This document shows positions 25,971 to 34,890 of a stretch of DNA of 64,000 nucleotides, one piece after another. The notes under the pieces are model-generated. The model worked only from the letters and a program-made list of their open reading frames with translations, did not search any database and was not told the origin of the DNA. Made by a program: the position numbers and the translations under genes. Source of the stretch: Candidatus Dechloromonas phosphorivorans (GTDB lineage: Bacteria; Pseudomonadota; Gammaproteobacteria; Burkholderiales; Rhodocyclaceae); NCBI GenBank assembly GCA_016714975.1, contig JADKBR010000015.1, positions 182,932 to 246,931 of the forward strand. The letters are read 5' to 3'. Position 1 is the stretch's first letter. Every line of letters begins with the position of its first letter.

Positions 25971-26656
25971 GCCTTGCCCCCGCTGCCGAGACGCTCGCTG
26001 ATCGTCCTGGCAACCTTGTCGCGAACATACAGCGGAGCGGCCAACCCCGGATCGATTGCCGCACCGCGCTGGAGATGCCGCGCGGCCAAGCGCGCAACCG
26101 CGTCAGCCTGTGGCAGAACCCCGGGCAACAAGCGAATGCCGGCATCCAGCAAGCGCCCGGCGAGCGCCGGATACGCTGCCGGCGCGTTGCCGCAGACCAC
26201 CCACCCTTCACCAATTGGCAGTTCGAGCGTCGCGGGCAGTCCAAGACGAATCTCGCCCAGTAGTTGAGGATCGTCGGCATGCCGCTCATAAGTTGCCGCA
26301 TAGACCTCACTCATGCGCGCATCGAGCAGGCTGAAAACCCGGTATTCACCGACGGTCGCCGCCATCGCCTGCAGCCCGCAAACCGGCGCTACCGGCAGGT
26401 CGGCGGCAACCGCCAGCCCTTGGGCGACGGCACAGGCCACGCGCAGGCCGGTAAACGCACCCGGCCCGGCGCCGAAGGCTATGGCATCGAGTTGCGTGAA
26501 GCCGATTTCGCTACCGGCCATCAGTTCGCGCACCAGCGGTAACAGCGTCTCCGAATGCGGGCGACCCGAGGGGCAGACGCGCTGGTCGATCACGCCGTCC
26601 TGCCAGAGCGCGCAGGTGCCGAAATCGGTGGAGGTTTCCAGGGCCAGGATCTTCAT
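25967..26656 (-). CDS. tsaB: tRNA t6A threonylcarbamoyladenosine biosynthesis protein TsaB
   Basis: A 229-residue ASKHA-fold protein. It starts MKILALETSTDFGTCAL and has HSETLLPLV and the conserved GAGPGAFTGLRVACAVAQGLA. It forms the TsaBDE complex that makes t6A37 in ANN-decoding tRNAs. The ATG at 26656 is the family start; an upstream in-frame extension to 26761 is not homologous. It overlaps rimI by 4 bases. Confidence 0.95.
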   Translation of the reverse strand: MKILALETSTDFGTCALWQDGVIDQRVCPSGRPHSETLLPLVRELMAGSEIGFTQLDAIAFGAGPGAFTGLRVACAVAQGLAVAADLPVAPVCGLQAMAATVGEYRVFSLLDARMSEVYAATYERHADDPQLLGEIRLGLPATLELPIGEGWVVCGNAPAAYPALAGRLLDAGIRLLPGVLPQADAVARLAARHLQRGAAIDPGLAAPLYVRDKVARTISERLGSGGKA

Positions 26657-26694
26657 CCCCGGCATTTTACCGGAGCGCCGCCCTGACGCCGGGA

Positions 26695-27837
26695 TCAGGC
26701 GCGCACAAGATCGAGTGGCCGCACCTGGGCGCCGAGCAGATCGTTTCCCGGAAGGGCCCACCAGCGTTCGATCGCCGTCGCATAGAGGCTGCGGAAATCG
26801 ACTGCGAACGGCAGATTGCCATTGCCATCGAGGCGATCGAGGGCCGGCGGCGCACCATGGAAGCCGCCGCGCACCCGACCACCAAGGACGAAGTGCGGCG
26901 CAGCCGTACCATGATCGGTGCCGCCTGACTGGTTTTCTTTCGCGCGCCGCCCGAATTCCGAGTAGGTCATGACCAGGGTCTGCTGCCAGCGGTTCAGCTC
27001 GACCAGACCACAGCGCAAGGCGACCAGGCCATCCGCCAGCTGACGCAGCAGGTTGGCGTGCGTGCCGGCCTGATTCTGGTGCGTGTCAAAGCCGGTGAGT
27101 GTCAGACGCAGGACGGCTATCCCGCCGGCGGCAACGACACTACAACCGGTACGCACTGCATCGCCGAAGGTCCCCTTCGGGAATTCGGTCTTCAGCACGA
27201 CCGTGGCATTCAGCTTGGTCGCCGCCTGGAGGACATCGCTCTCGACCTTGAGCACATGCCGCAGCCCGGCATTGCCCTCAAGTTGGGACGGCTGCGCAAG
27301 CCGCGATTGTCGGCGGAACTGCGCCGGATCGCTGAGCGCAATGGCGCGCGCCCCGGTCAGCGGGCCCGGATCGGACGAACCGACCAGTACACCGTCGGCA
27401 ATGTAGCCTGCCGGCACCGGCTGCCGTGCAAAGACCCGGGCCAGCCAGCCATCGTGCACATACTCATGCGATCCCGAGGCGGTATCCCAGATTCCGATCG
27501 AGCGGAAATGTGACAGGTTGGGCTGGGCGTAGCCCACCGACTCGACAATGGCGAGCTCGCCGCTCCGCCACATCGGCAGCAACGGCTCCAGTGATGGATG
27601 CAGCGCACGCGCTCCATCGAGCTGCAGCAACTGATCGCGCCGGATGGCAAGGCGCGGCCGCAGTTCAGCGTAGTGCGGATTGCCGTAGGGAACAACCATG
27701 TTCAGCCCGTCGTTGCCGCCCTTGAGTTCGACCAGCACGAGCAGTCGCCCATAGTCCGCAGCGGCGAACGCCAGTTGCGGTGACCAAGCGAACAGGCCGG
27801 CGGCCGGCAGGAGCCCCAGGAAATCGCGTCGTTCCAT
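26695..27837 (-). CDS. DUF1501 domain-containing exported protein
   Basis: A 380-residue protein beginning with a twin-arginine-like signal (ERRDFLGLLPAAGLFAW), cleaved near residue 25. The DUF1501 body includes LLVLVELKGGNDGLNMVVP, ESVGYAQPNLSHFRS, LTGFDTHQNQAGTH, VMTYSEFGRRAKENQSGGTDHG and GGRVRGGF. The acidic and His residues place it in the alkaline-phosphatase-like (sulfatase) superfamily, but its reaction is unknown. GGAGG sits 5 bases before the ATG. It follows the DUF1800 gene by 9 bases; this pairing recurs widely in bacteria. Confidence 0.92.
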   Translation of the reverse strand: MERRDFLGLLPAAGLFAWSPQLAFAAADYGRLLVLVELKGGNDGLNMVVPYGNPHYAELRPRLAIRRDQLLQLDGARALHPSLEPLLPMWRSGELAIVESVGYAQPNLSHFRSIGIWDTASGSHEYVHDGWLARVFARQPVPAGYIADGVLVGSSDPGPLTGARAIALSDPAQFRRQSRLAQPSQLEGNAGLRHVLKVESDVLQAATKLNATVVLKTEFPKGTFGDAVRTGCSVVAAGGIAVLRLTLTGFDTHQNQAGTHANLLRQLADGLVALRCGLVELNRWQQTLVMTYSEFGRRAKENQSGGTDHGTAAPHFVLGGRVRGGFHGAPPALDRLDGNGNLPFAVDFRSLYATAIERWWALPGNDLLGAQVRPLDLVRA

Positions 27838-27846
27838 GCCTGCCTC

Positions 27847-29304
27847 CTACTTGAGCTGATAAACCGGATCGAGCAGCAGTGCCCGCAGCAACGACAGGCC
27901 TGGTGTCTTGTCGTTCGGCGGCTGGACCGGCGGCAGCGCCAGCACGGCATTCTGGATCGCGGTCCAGTCGCCATGCTTGGCAAGCCAGGCAGCGCTGTCG
28001 AAATGCATCTGCGCCGCGCCTTCCAGCAGCCGCGCCCGGCCCGCGTCGCCCATACGCCCAGCGCCCTTGCCCAGTTCCTCGCGGGCCATGCGCCGCACCT
28101 GCGGCATCTCCTCGGCACGCAGCAGACGTTCGACAAATTGCTTGCGGGCGAGCAGCGTCGTCGAATTGATCCAGTTCTCGCCGCCCGGCCAGCCGCGCAC
28201 GTTCGGCGGCGCAAACAGATCCTGACCGAGATAGCGTAGCACGAAGACCAGCGGCAACGCGTCCGGCACCTCTACCGCCAGCGTACGCAAGGTGCCGATG
28301 ACGAAGTCGACCGGCGACTTGACCAGCGAACCGCGGTTGGCCGGCGACCAGAAAGTATCCGAGAGCAGGATTGCCCGCAGCGCCGCCCCGGTCTCGTAAC
28401 CGGCGCCGCGCAGGGCTGCGGCGACACGCCTGATCTCCGCCGATTCGGGATTGAGCGACACAAACTCCCGCCATAGCTTGCGCGAAATGAACTCTGCCGT
28501 CGCCGGCTGCAACAGGAGGATGTCGAGCACGGCATCGCCGTCAAAGTTCCCGGTGCGTCCGAGGAAGGTCTTGGTCCCGTCATCGTGGATCGCCGGTCGC
28601 CACAGAAAGGCGCCGGTCTCCGGCGCGAAGCTCCAGCCGGTGAAGGCGCGCGCCGCTTCCTTGACATCAGTTTCGCGATAGTTTCCCTCGCCAAGCGTGA
28701 ACAATTCCATGACCTCGCGCGCGAAATTCTCGTTGGGGCTCGCCTTGCGGTTGGTCGCATTGTCGAGATAGATGACCATGGCCGGATCCTTCGCGACCGC
28801 ATGCAGCAGGACCGCAAAATTGCCGAGCGCGTAACGGCGCAGCAATTCGTTCTGGCGCAGCATCAGGGTGCCCGACTTGACCTTCTGCTGGCTGGAGACG
28901 AAATGGTTGTGCCAGAACAGGGTCATCCGTTCGCGCAGGGCGTCCTGCGGCGTTGTCGCCCGCAGCATCTCGCCCACCCACCAGGCACGAATTTCGGCAC
29001 CCTGCCGAAAAAGTTCGTGCTGTACCGCCTTGCGCTCGTCATCAGACAGCATGCGCAGCCGCCCTGGCCGCTCATAGGCGATCACTGGCGGCAGTGCCTG
29101 CAGGCCGCGCGTGTCGCCGCTGAGCAGGCGCTCTACCGCCTGCTGGCGTTCCATCCCGGAATACTCGGCGATCTGAACTGGCGGCGCACCAAAGCCGGTG
29201 CGCTCCAGCAGGTGCCGTGCCCCCGCTTCACCGATCGGGGTGGCGCCGGCCACGGCAGCCCACAGGCAAATGGCGAGGGCAACCAGCCGGCCGATCATGC
29301 TCAC
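27847..29304 (-). CDS. DUF1800 domain-containing exported protein
   Basis: A 485-residue protein with an N-terminal signal peptide (IGRLVALAICLWAAVAGA). The DUF1800 body includes ARHLLERTGFG, RMTLFWHNHFVSSQQKV, YLDNATNRKASPNENFARE, LFTLGEGNY and ARAFTGWSF. Start GTG 29304 overlaps the upstream gene stop (GTGA). Function unknown. It is always found next to DUF1501 proteins and is probably their partner in the envelope. Confidence 0.92.
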   Translation of the reverse strand: MSMIGRLVALAICLWAAVAGATPIGEAGARHLLERTGFGAPPVQIAEYSGMERQQAVERLLSGDTRGLQALPPVIAYERPGRLRMLSDDERKAVQHELFRQGAEIRAWWVGEMLRATTPQDALRERMTLFWHNHFVSSQQKVKSGTLMLRQNELLRRYALGNFAVLLHAVAKDPAMVIYLDNATNRKASPNENFAREVMELFTLGEGNYRETDVKEAARAFTGWSFAPETGAFLWRPAIHDDGTKTFLGRTGNFDGDAVLDILLLQPATAEFISRKLWREFVSLNPESAEIRRVAAALRGAGYETGAALRAILLSDTFWSPANRGSLVKSPVDFVIGTLRTLAVEVPDALPLVFVLRYLGQDLFAPPNVRGWPGGENWINSTTLLARKQFVERLLRAEEMPQVRRMAREELGKGAGRMGDAGRARLLEGAAQMHFDSAAWLAKHGDWTAIQNAVLALPPVQPPNDKTPGLSLLRALLLDPVYQLK

Positions 29305-29606
29305 GGCCGCCCACCCCGGAAACCGCCACCGTGGCGCATGCCCTGCCCGCCGAATTCATCGCGCCGGCCGCGCATTTCGTCGCGCATCCGCTGGCGGTCC
29401 TCCTGCGGCATCTGCTGCCACCTCTCGCGGCGCTCCTCGCGCAGCCGCTGGCGGTCTTCGGGAGGCACCTGTTGCCACTGCTCGCGCATTTCCTGCCGCA
29501 TCTGGCGACGCTGATCGGGTGGCAACTGGGCATGCACTGCTCCCGCGAACCCGATAGAGGCAGCCAAAGCGAACAGCAAGTGCAACATCCTTCGCCGAAC
29601 AAGCAT
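29301..29606 (-). CDS. small Arg/Gln-rich periplasmic protein (DUF3106-like)
   Basis: A 101-residue protein with a signal peptide (MLVRRRMLHLLFALAASIGF, cleavage after VHA near residue 26). The mature part has two tandem units of the form RxxWQQxPxEDRQRxRxExR, then a Gly-rich tail (GGQGMRHGGGFRGGR). It is very basic and probably forms a long helix. The repeats resemble DUF3106/RcnB-like WQxxxPEER repeats. It is first in the operon with DUF1800 and DUF1501, with overlapping stop and start codons, and is divergent from the OmpR-type regulator. Confidence 0.75.
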   Translation of the reverse strand: MLVRRRMLHLLFALAASIGFAGAVHAQLPPDQRRQMRQEMREQWQQVPPEDRQRLREERRERWQQMPQEDRQRMRDEMRGRRDEFGGQGMRHGGGFRGGRP

Positions 29607-29677
29607 CTGCAACCTTCGCTTCTCCAATGATCGAATTGTTGCATTGCTTCGCCAGGTCAGCGCGCGGCTCTGTTGCA

Positions 29678-29728
29678 AGCTTTGTAACAACTTGTTTCCG
29701 CCCTCACCGCTGAAAAAGCTTGTTACCA
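29678..29728. promoter_or_regulatory. putative operator: inverted GTAAC/GTTAC repeats between divergent operons
   Basis: AAGCTTTGTAACAA (29677-29690) and AAGCTTGTTACC (29716-29727) lie in opposite orientation within the 165-base divergent promoter region. The OmpR-type regulator is transcribed away to the right and the DUF1800/DUF1501 operon to the left. Binding by the regulator is inferred from position only. Confidence 0.35.
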
Positions 29729-29771
29729 TTGCCCGCATGCTCGACGCGAACGTCCGATTATCCTTCGCCCA

Positions 29772-30497
29772 ATGAACCCCAGACATCACCGCCTTCTCGT
29801 CGTCGATGACGACATCCGTCTGCGGGATCTGCTGGTCCGCTACCTTGGCGACCAAGGCCTCGAGGTCAAGGCAGTCGGTGATGCGACCCAGATGGACAAA
29901 GTGCGGACGCGCGAGCACTTCGACCTGATCGTCCTCGACCTGATGCTGCCCGGCGAGGACGGCCTGACCATCTGCCGCCGTCTCCGCGGCACCGGCGACG
30001 CGACCCCCATCATCATGCTGACCGCCAAGGGCGAAGAAGTCGACCGCATCGTCGGCCTGGAAATGGGTGCCGACGACTACCTGCCCAAACCCTTCAACCC
30101 GCGCGAGCTGCTGGCCCGCATTCATGCCGTTCTGCGGCGCCAGTCAACGACTCCGCCCGGCACCCCCGAGAACGAGGCTCCGGCGATTCGATTCGGCCAT
30201 ATCGAGGTCGACTTTGGGGCGCGCTGCCTGAAGCGTGGCGATGAAGTGCTGGCCCTGACCACCGGCGAATTCGCCGTACTCAAGGTTCTGCTGCAGCACC
30301 CGCGTCAGCCGTTGTCGCGCGACAAGCTGATGGCCTTGGCCCGTGGCCGAGAACAGGGGCCATTCGACCGAGCCATCGACGTCCAGGTCTCGCGTCTGCG
30401 CAAGCTGATCGAGAATGACCCGGCCCAGCCGCGCTATCTGCAGACGGTCTGGGGCTTCGGCTATGTCTTCGTGCCGGACGGCGCCGAACGGCAATGA
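29772..30497 (+). CDS. ompR: OmpR family response regulator
   Basis: A 241-residue protein. The receiver domain has the acidic pair VVDDD at residues 10-14, phospho-acceptor Asp56 in LIVLDLMLPG, the T in MLTAKG and the K in YLPKPFNPRELLARI. The C-terminal winged helix has LTTGEFAVLKVLLQHPRQPLSRDKL and RAIDVQVSRLRKLIE. ELLARIHAVLRR and the linker fit the OmpR subgroup. Its stop overlaps the sensor kinase start (ATGA). The symbol is by similarity; its targets are unknown. Confidence 0.9.
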   Translation: MNPRHHRLLVVDDDIRLRDLLVRYLGDQGLEVKAVGDATQMDKVRTREHFDLIVLDLMLPGEDGLTICRRLRGTGDATPIIMLTAKGEEVDRIVGLEMGADDYLPKPFNPRELLARIHAVLRRQSTTPPGTPENEAPAIRFGHIEVDFGARCLKRGDEVLALTTGEFAVLKVLLQHPRQPLSRDKLMALARGREQGPFDRAIDVQVSRLRKLIENDPAQPRYLQTVWGFGYVFVPDGAERQ

Positions 30498-31807
30498 TTC
30501 CGCGCACGCTGCTGGCGCGCACCTTCCTGCTCCTGGCCGCTCTTGTCATTCTGACGACAACCGCCTGGTTGAGTCTCTTCCGTTACATCGAGGCCGAACC
30601 GCGGGCCCGCGAGACGGCACAACTCGCGGCTTCGGCGGTCAACCTGATCCGGGCGGCGCTTTTCGCCGCCGCCCCGGAAAACCGCCCGGCGCTGTTCAAC
30701 GAGTTGTCGACCCGCGAAGGAATTCGCCTCTTGCCGGCCGAGGCAGAGGACCGCATCGAATCAATGCCGGATTCACGCTTCCACCGCCTGATCTCGCGCG
30801 AACTTTCCGCTCGTCTTGGACCACATACCCGGATCGCCGCTGAAGTGGATGGCGTTTCCGGCTTCTGGGTCAGTTTTCGCCTCGACGACCACGACGAAGA
30901 CGAATACTGGCTGATCCTGCCGCGTGAACGCGCGATGCGCAGCGTGGCCGGCCACTGGCTGATCTGGGGCCTGCTGGCGCTACTGCTGGCGCTCGCCGTC
31001 GCCTGGCTGATCGCCTCGCGCATCAGCCGCCCGCTGAAGGCCATGGCGAGTTCGGCCGAAGCGGTCGGACGCGGCCAGCGCCCGCAACCGTTGCCGGAGT
31101 CGGGGGCCGAGGAAATGCGCCTGCTGGCCGGCGCCTTCAACGCCATGGCTGCCGACCTTGAACGTCACGAAAGGGACCGCTCGGAAGTCCTGGCCGGCAT
31201 CTCGCATGACCTGCGCACCCCGCTTACCCGCCTGCGTCTCGAAGCCGAGCTGAGCGTCACCGACGAGTCGGCGCGGCAGGCAATCGTCGACGACATCGAG
31301 CAAATGGAAGCAGTCATCTCCCAGTTCATGGATTACGCCCGAACGGAACTCGGCGAAGAGCCGGTGGCCACCGACCTCGTTGCACTGCTCGCCAGCATGG
31401 TCGAGCGCCAGCGGCAACGCGGGCAACCCATTCTGCTCCTTGCGGACGACCTGCACGAGCTGCCGATGCGGCCGCGTGCCCTGACCCGGGCGGTCGGCAA
31501 CCTGATCGACAATGCGTTGAAGTATGGGGGGCGCGAGATTTCGGTCAGGGTGACGAAGCAGGCCGGCGAAGTCTGGATCGATGTCGGCGATCGCGGCCCC
31601 GGCATCCCGGAGAGCGAAGCTGAACGCCTCAAGCGCCCCTTTACCCGCCTTGACGCTGCCCGCAGCAACGCCACCGGCACCGGCCTTGGCCTCGCCATCG
31701 TCGAACGCATCGCCCGCCTCCATGACGGGCGGCTGGAACTGCTGCGCAACCCCGGCGGCGGTTTGCTGGCGCGCCTGGTGATTTCCATCAGGCCACCCCC
31801 TGCATGA
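30494..31807 (+). CDS. EnvZ-type sensor histidine kinase
   Basis: A 437-residue membrane kinase. TM1 is about residues 9-29, a periplasmic sensor of about 120 residues follows, TM2 is about 153-175, then a HAMP domain (ISRPLKAMASSAEAVGRG). The phospho-accepting His238 is in AGISHDLRTPLTRLR, the N box is NLIDNALKYGG, and the G boxes are DRGPGIP and GTGLGLAIVERI. It partners the upstream regulator. A TCCGGG/CCCGGA hairpin (31809-31826) follows directly but lacks a T run. Confidence 0.93.
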   Translation: MIPRTLLARTFLLLAALVILTTTAWLSLFRYIEAEPRARETAQLAASAVNLIRAALFAAAPENRPALFNELSTREGIRLLPAEAEDRIESMPDSRFHRLISRELSARLGPHTRIAAEVDGVSGFWVSFRLDDHDEDEYWLILPRERAMRSVAGHWLIWGLLALLLALAVAWLIASRISRPLKAMASSAEAVGRGQRPQPLPESGAEEMRLLAGAFNAMAADLERHERDRSEVLAGISHDLRTPLTRLRLEAELSVTDESARQAIVDDIEQMEAVISQFMDYARTELGEEPVATDLVALLASMVERQRQRGQPILLLADDLHELPMRPRALTRAVGNLIDNALKYGGREISVRVTKQAGEVWIDVGDRGPGIPESEAERLKRPFTRLDAARSNATGTGLGLAIVERIARLHDGRLELLRNPGGGLLARLVISIRPPPA

Positions 31808-31856
31808 ATCCGGGAGCGCGCCCGGAACCGCCGCAGTCGCGGGAAACCCGGACTTT

Positions 31857-32426
31857 TCAGGCTCCCAGTGGGAACTCCGCGATGTTTTCATAGAGCGAGC
31901 CGTCTGCCGTAGGTGTCGAGCGCACCAGGAAGAATTTCCGGTTGATCCACGGTGTGGGTTCGCACGCAGGCAGCACAGAATCGAGCACGGCGACCTTGCG
32001 CGCCAGAGTGACATGGGGCACAAAATTCCCCGGTGCCTCCGCGACCGCGTAGCCGGCAGCGAACGATGCAGCTTTGAGGGCGGTTGACAGTTCAGTCAGA
32101 ACAGTCGGAAAGATGCTGGAACCCGCCCAGAAGATTCGGTTGTGCCGCCAGATCGCGAAACGGTCCAGCACAAGCGCGAACGGTTCGCCACGGACCTCAC
32201 GGGCGGCGCCCTCCAGTTCGGGCAAGCGCTCGACCGGCACGTTGCCGATGAAGGCGAGCGTCAGATGGATCGATTCGCGGCGCGTCGCCCGCCCGCCTGC
32301 TGCGGCAGCAAAGGAATCGGCGACCGCCGAGAGTCGCTTCGCCGCTTCCGGCGCGGGCCACAGCGAGAAAAAGACGCGGGCCTGTTCCGGCTCCTCGCCG
32401 TGTTGCTGTCCCCCCTCAGAGCGCAC
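31857..32426 (-). CDS. thpR: RNA 2',3'-cyclic phosphodiesterase (ThpR/LigT family)
   Basis: About 189 residues of the 2H phosphoesterase fold. Both catalytic HxTx motifs are present: IHLTLAFIGN and PHVTLARKV. ARVFFSLWPAPEAAKRL is the typical N-terminus, so the true start may be a little downstream of 32426. As annotated it overlaps ispF by 11 bases. It opens 2',3'-cyclic phosphate RNA ends. It is probably cotranscribed with ispD-ispF. Confidence 0.88.
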   Translation of the reverse strand: MRSEGGQQHGEEPEQARVFFSLWPAPEAAKRLSAVADSFAAAAGGRATRRESIHLTLAFIGNVPVERLPELEGAAREVRGEPFALVLDRFAIWRHNRIFWAGSSIFPTVLTELSTALKAASFAAGYAVAEAPGNFVPHVTLARKVAVLDSVLPACEPTPWINRKFFLVRSTPTADGSLYENIAEFPLGA

Positions 32427-32898
32427 GTTCGACCAGCACCACCGCCTGAGCCTCGATCGCTTCGTGGCGCCCGAGGTAGCCGAGCTGCTCGTTGGTCTTG
32501 CCTTTGATATTCACGGAATCGGGCGAAATTCCGAGGTCGACCGCAACATTCGCCGCCATCGCCGCCGCATGCGCGGCCAGCCTCGGTTGTTCGGCGATGA
32601 TCGTCGCGTCGACATTGACCGGTCGCCAGCCCTTCCCGGCCAGCAGGGCGACGGCGGCGCGCAGCAGCACCCGGCTGTCGGCACCCCGGTAGCGCGGGTC
32701 GCTGTCGGGAAAATGGCGGCCGATGTCGCCCAGCGCGACGGCGCCGAGCAAGGCATCGGTAATCGCATGCAGCAGCGCATCGGCGTCCGAATGCCCGAGC
32801 AGGCCGGTTTCATGGGGAATCTCGACACCACCGAGGATCAGCTTGCGGCCGGCGACCAGTCGATGCACGTCGTAGCCCTGCCCGACCCGAAAAGTCAT
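32416..32898 (-). CDS. ispF: 2-C-methyl-D-erythritol 2,4-cyclodiphosphate synthase
   Basis: A 160-residue MEP-pathway enzyme. It starts MTFRVGQGYDVHRLVAGR (metal ligands Asp/His) and contains LLGHSDADALLHAITDALLGA, DIGRHFPDSDPRYRGADS and NIKGKTNEQLGYLGR. It makes MEcPP from CDP-ME-2-phosphate toward isopentenyl diphosphate. The start overlaps the ispD stop (ATGA). The MEP pathway feeds the farnesyl diphosphate used by HpnCDE. Confidence 0.96.
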   Translation of the reverse strand: MTFRVGQGYDVHRLVAGRKLILGGVEIPHETGLLGHSDADALLHAITDALLGAVALGDIGRHFPDSDPRYRGADSRVLLRAAVALLAGKGWRPVNVDATIIAEQPRLAAHAAAMAANVAVDLGISPDSVNIKGKTNEQLGYLGRHEAIEAQAVVLVERAL

Positions 32899-33583
32899 TT
32901 TCGCCCCCTGAGGATCAGCGCCGCCAGGACCAGATCGGCCGGGTAAGTCACCTTGAGATTGGTCGCGTCGGCGCGCACCAGGCGCGGCCGGAGACCGAGC
33001 GCCTCGATCGCGCCGGATTCGTCGGTAACGGCGCCGCACTTCTCCAGAGCATCCTTGAGCAGCCCGTAACGAAACATCTGCGGCGTCTGCGCCTGCCACA
33101 GGCCGTCGCGCGTGCCTCGGTGGCGGCGACGCGCTGCTCGCCGTCGGCCCGCTTCAGCGTATCGGCGACCGGTACGGCGAGAATGCCGCCAACCTTGTCA
33201 TCCGCCAGTTCGCCCAACAGCGTGACAAGCATTTCCCGGCTCAGGCACGGGCGGGCAGCGTCGTGCACCAGGATCCAGTCATCGTCGGCTGCAACCATGG
33301 CCGCCGCCCGCAGTCCGTTGCCGACGCTGTCCGCCCGCGTCGTGCCGCCGCAGCGCAGGGTTTCCAGCTTGGGGCCGAGCTCGGACCAGTCGTAACGGTC
33401 CCATTCGCCATCGTCCGGCGACAGCACAACCCAGACCCGGTCGATTTCAGGACAGGCGACCAGCGCGGCCAGCGTATGATGGAGCAGAGGGCGCCCGAGC
33501 AGGCTCAAGTACTGTTTCGGCTTCTCCGAGCCGAAGCGCGATCCGCTGCCGGCAGCGGGAACGATTGCGAAATGGCGTGGCAT
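32895..33583 (-). CDS. ispD: 2-C-methyl-D-erythritol 4-phosphate cytidylyltransferase, one apparent frameshift
   Basis: The first frame (33583 to about 33110) covers the nucleotide-binding AIVPAAGSGSRFGSEKPKQY, GGTTRADSVGNGLRA and WILVHDAARPCLS. The second (about 33110-32895) continues LWQAQTPQMFRYGLLKDAL, VTDESGAIEALG and LKVTYPADLVLA. Together they give about 230 residues, a full-length IspD. At the junction GCACGCGCGACGGCC is read, so a base is missing or two are extra. IspD is essential in the MEP pathway, so assembly error is likely. Confidence 0.9.
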
Positions 33584-33623
33584 GGACTAATTTTACTGAA
33601 TAAAGCAAAGCAGGAGGAAAAGC

Positions 33624-34880
33624 ATGAGCTTCGTCGACCCCGAACTGGCAGGCCCCGTTCAGGCCTTCGCCACGGCACTGGGGATCGGCCTGCTCGTCGG
33701 CATGGAGCGCGAACGGCGTCCGGAGTCGGCGGCCGGCCTGCGCACCTTCGCCCTCGTTTCCATGCTCGGCTGTCTGTTTGCCTTGCTCAGCGACAAGACC
33801 GGCGGCCCGGCGGTGCTGGTGACCGGCCTGCTGGTCATTGCCGGCGCGATGATCGCCTCCAATTTTTCGGCGCGCCAGGAAGAGCAGTATCGCGGCTTCA
33901 CCACCGAAGCGGCGATCATCGTCACCTATGGACTCGGCGCAGCGGTCTGGTTCGGTCACGCGACGCTGGCCGTCATGCTCGCCATTGCGACCACCGTGCT
34001 GCTCTACTTCAAGGCGGAACTCAGCCGCTTCAGCCGCCGGATGACGCCGAAGGACATCAATTCCATCCTCCAGTTCGCCGTCCTGTCGCTGGTCGTCCTG
34101 CCCATTCTCCCGAGCCAGGACTACGGACCCTATGGTGCCCTCAATCCACGCCAGATCTGGTGGATGGTCGTCCTCATTTCCGGCCTCGCTCTTGCCGGCT
34201 ACCTTGCCCTGCGCATCATCGGCACCCGGCACGGCGCGGCGCTCCTCGGCATCTTCGGAGGCCTGGCGTCGAGCACGGCGACGACCATGATGTTCTCGCG
34301 CCACGCCCGCGACCATGTCCATCTGGTGCGCATGGCGGCGATCGTGATCCTGATCGCCAACCTGATGGTCATGATTCGTCTCGGCGTCGTGGCCGGTCTT
34401 GTGGCGCCGTCGCTGGTCGGGCAGATTGCCGTGGTCTTCGCCTGCGGCCTGGTGCCAGGGCTGGCGCTCACGCTCTATGGCTGGAATATCCTCAACGCCG
34501 GCGGCGAACTGCCGATGCCCTCGGTCAAGAACCCGACCGAACTCAAGACCGCGATTTCCTTCGGCCTCCTCTACGCCATCGTGCTGCTCGCTTCCGCCTG
34601 GCTCCAGGAGATCGCCGGCAACCGGGGCCTCTACATCGTCGCGCTGGCGTCCGGCGTGACCGACGCCGATGCCAGCGTGCTGTCCGCGCTGCGTCTGTAC
34701 AACCTCGAAAAGATCCCGGCCACCGAAGCCGTGACTGCCGTGACGCTGGCGCTGATGGCCAACCTGGTTTTCAAGATCGGCCTCGTCGTCAGCATCGGCG
34801 GCGGCCCGTTGGCCCGCCATGCGCTGCCCGGCCTGCTCGCCATCGGCGGCGGCATGGCCGTCGGATTATTGCTCGTTTGA
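33624..34880 (+). CDS. MgtC/DUF4010 family membrane protein
   Basis: A 418-residue protein with about twelve hydrophobic helices. The N-terminal MgtC-like segment has GIGLLVGMERERRPESAAGLRTF, the MgtC/SapB signature. The C-terminal DUF4010 half contains GIFGGLASSTATTMMFSRHA, PSVKNPTELKTAISFGLLY and ASGVTDADAS. Function is unknown and transport is suspected. A ribosome site AGGAGGAA precedes ATG 33624. It lies 10 bases before the AmmeMemoRadiSam B gene, so it may belong to that operon. Confidence 0.9.
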   Translation: MSFVDPELAGPVQAFATALGIGLLVGMERERRPESAAGLRTFALVSMLGCLFALLSDKTGGPAVLVTGLLVIAGAMIASNFSARQEEQYRGFTTEAAIIVTYGLGAAVWFGHATLAVMLAIATTVLLYFKAELSRFSRRMTPKDINSILQFAVLSLVVLPILPSQDYGPYGALNPRQIWWMVVLISGLALAGYLALRIIGTRHGAALLGIFGGLASSTATTMMFSRHARDHVHLVRMAAIVILIANLMVMIRLGVVAGLVAPSLVGQIAVVFACGLVPGLALTLYGWNILNAGGELPMPSVKNPTELKTAISFGLLYAIVLLASAWLQEIAGNRGLYIVALASGVTDADASVLSALRLYNLEKIPATEAVTAVTLALMANLVFKIGLVVSIGGGPLARHALPGLLAIGGGMAVGLLLV

Positions 34881-34890
34881 GGAGTCGACC

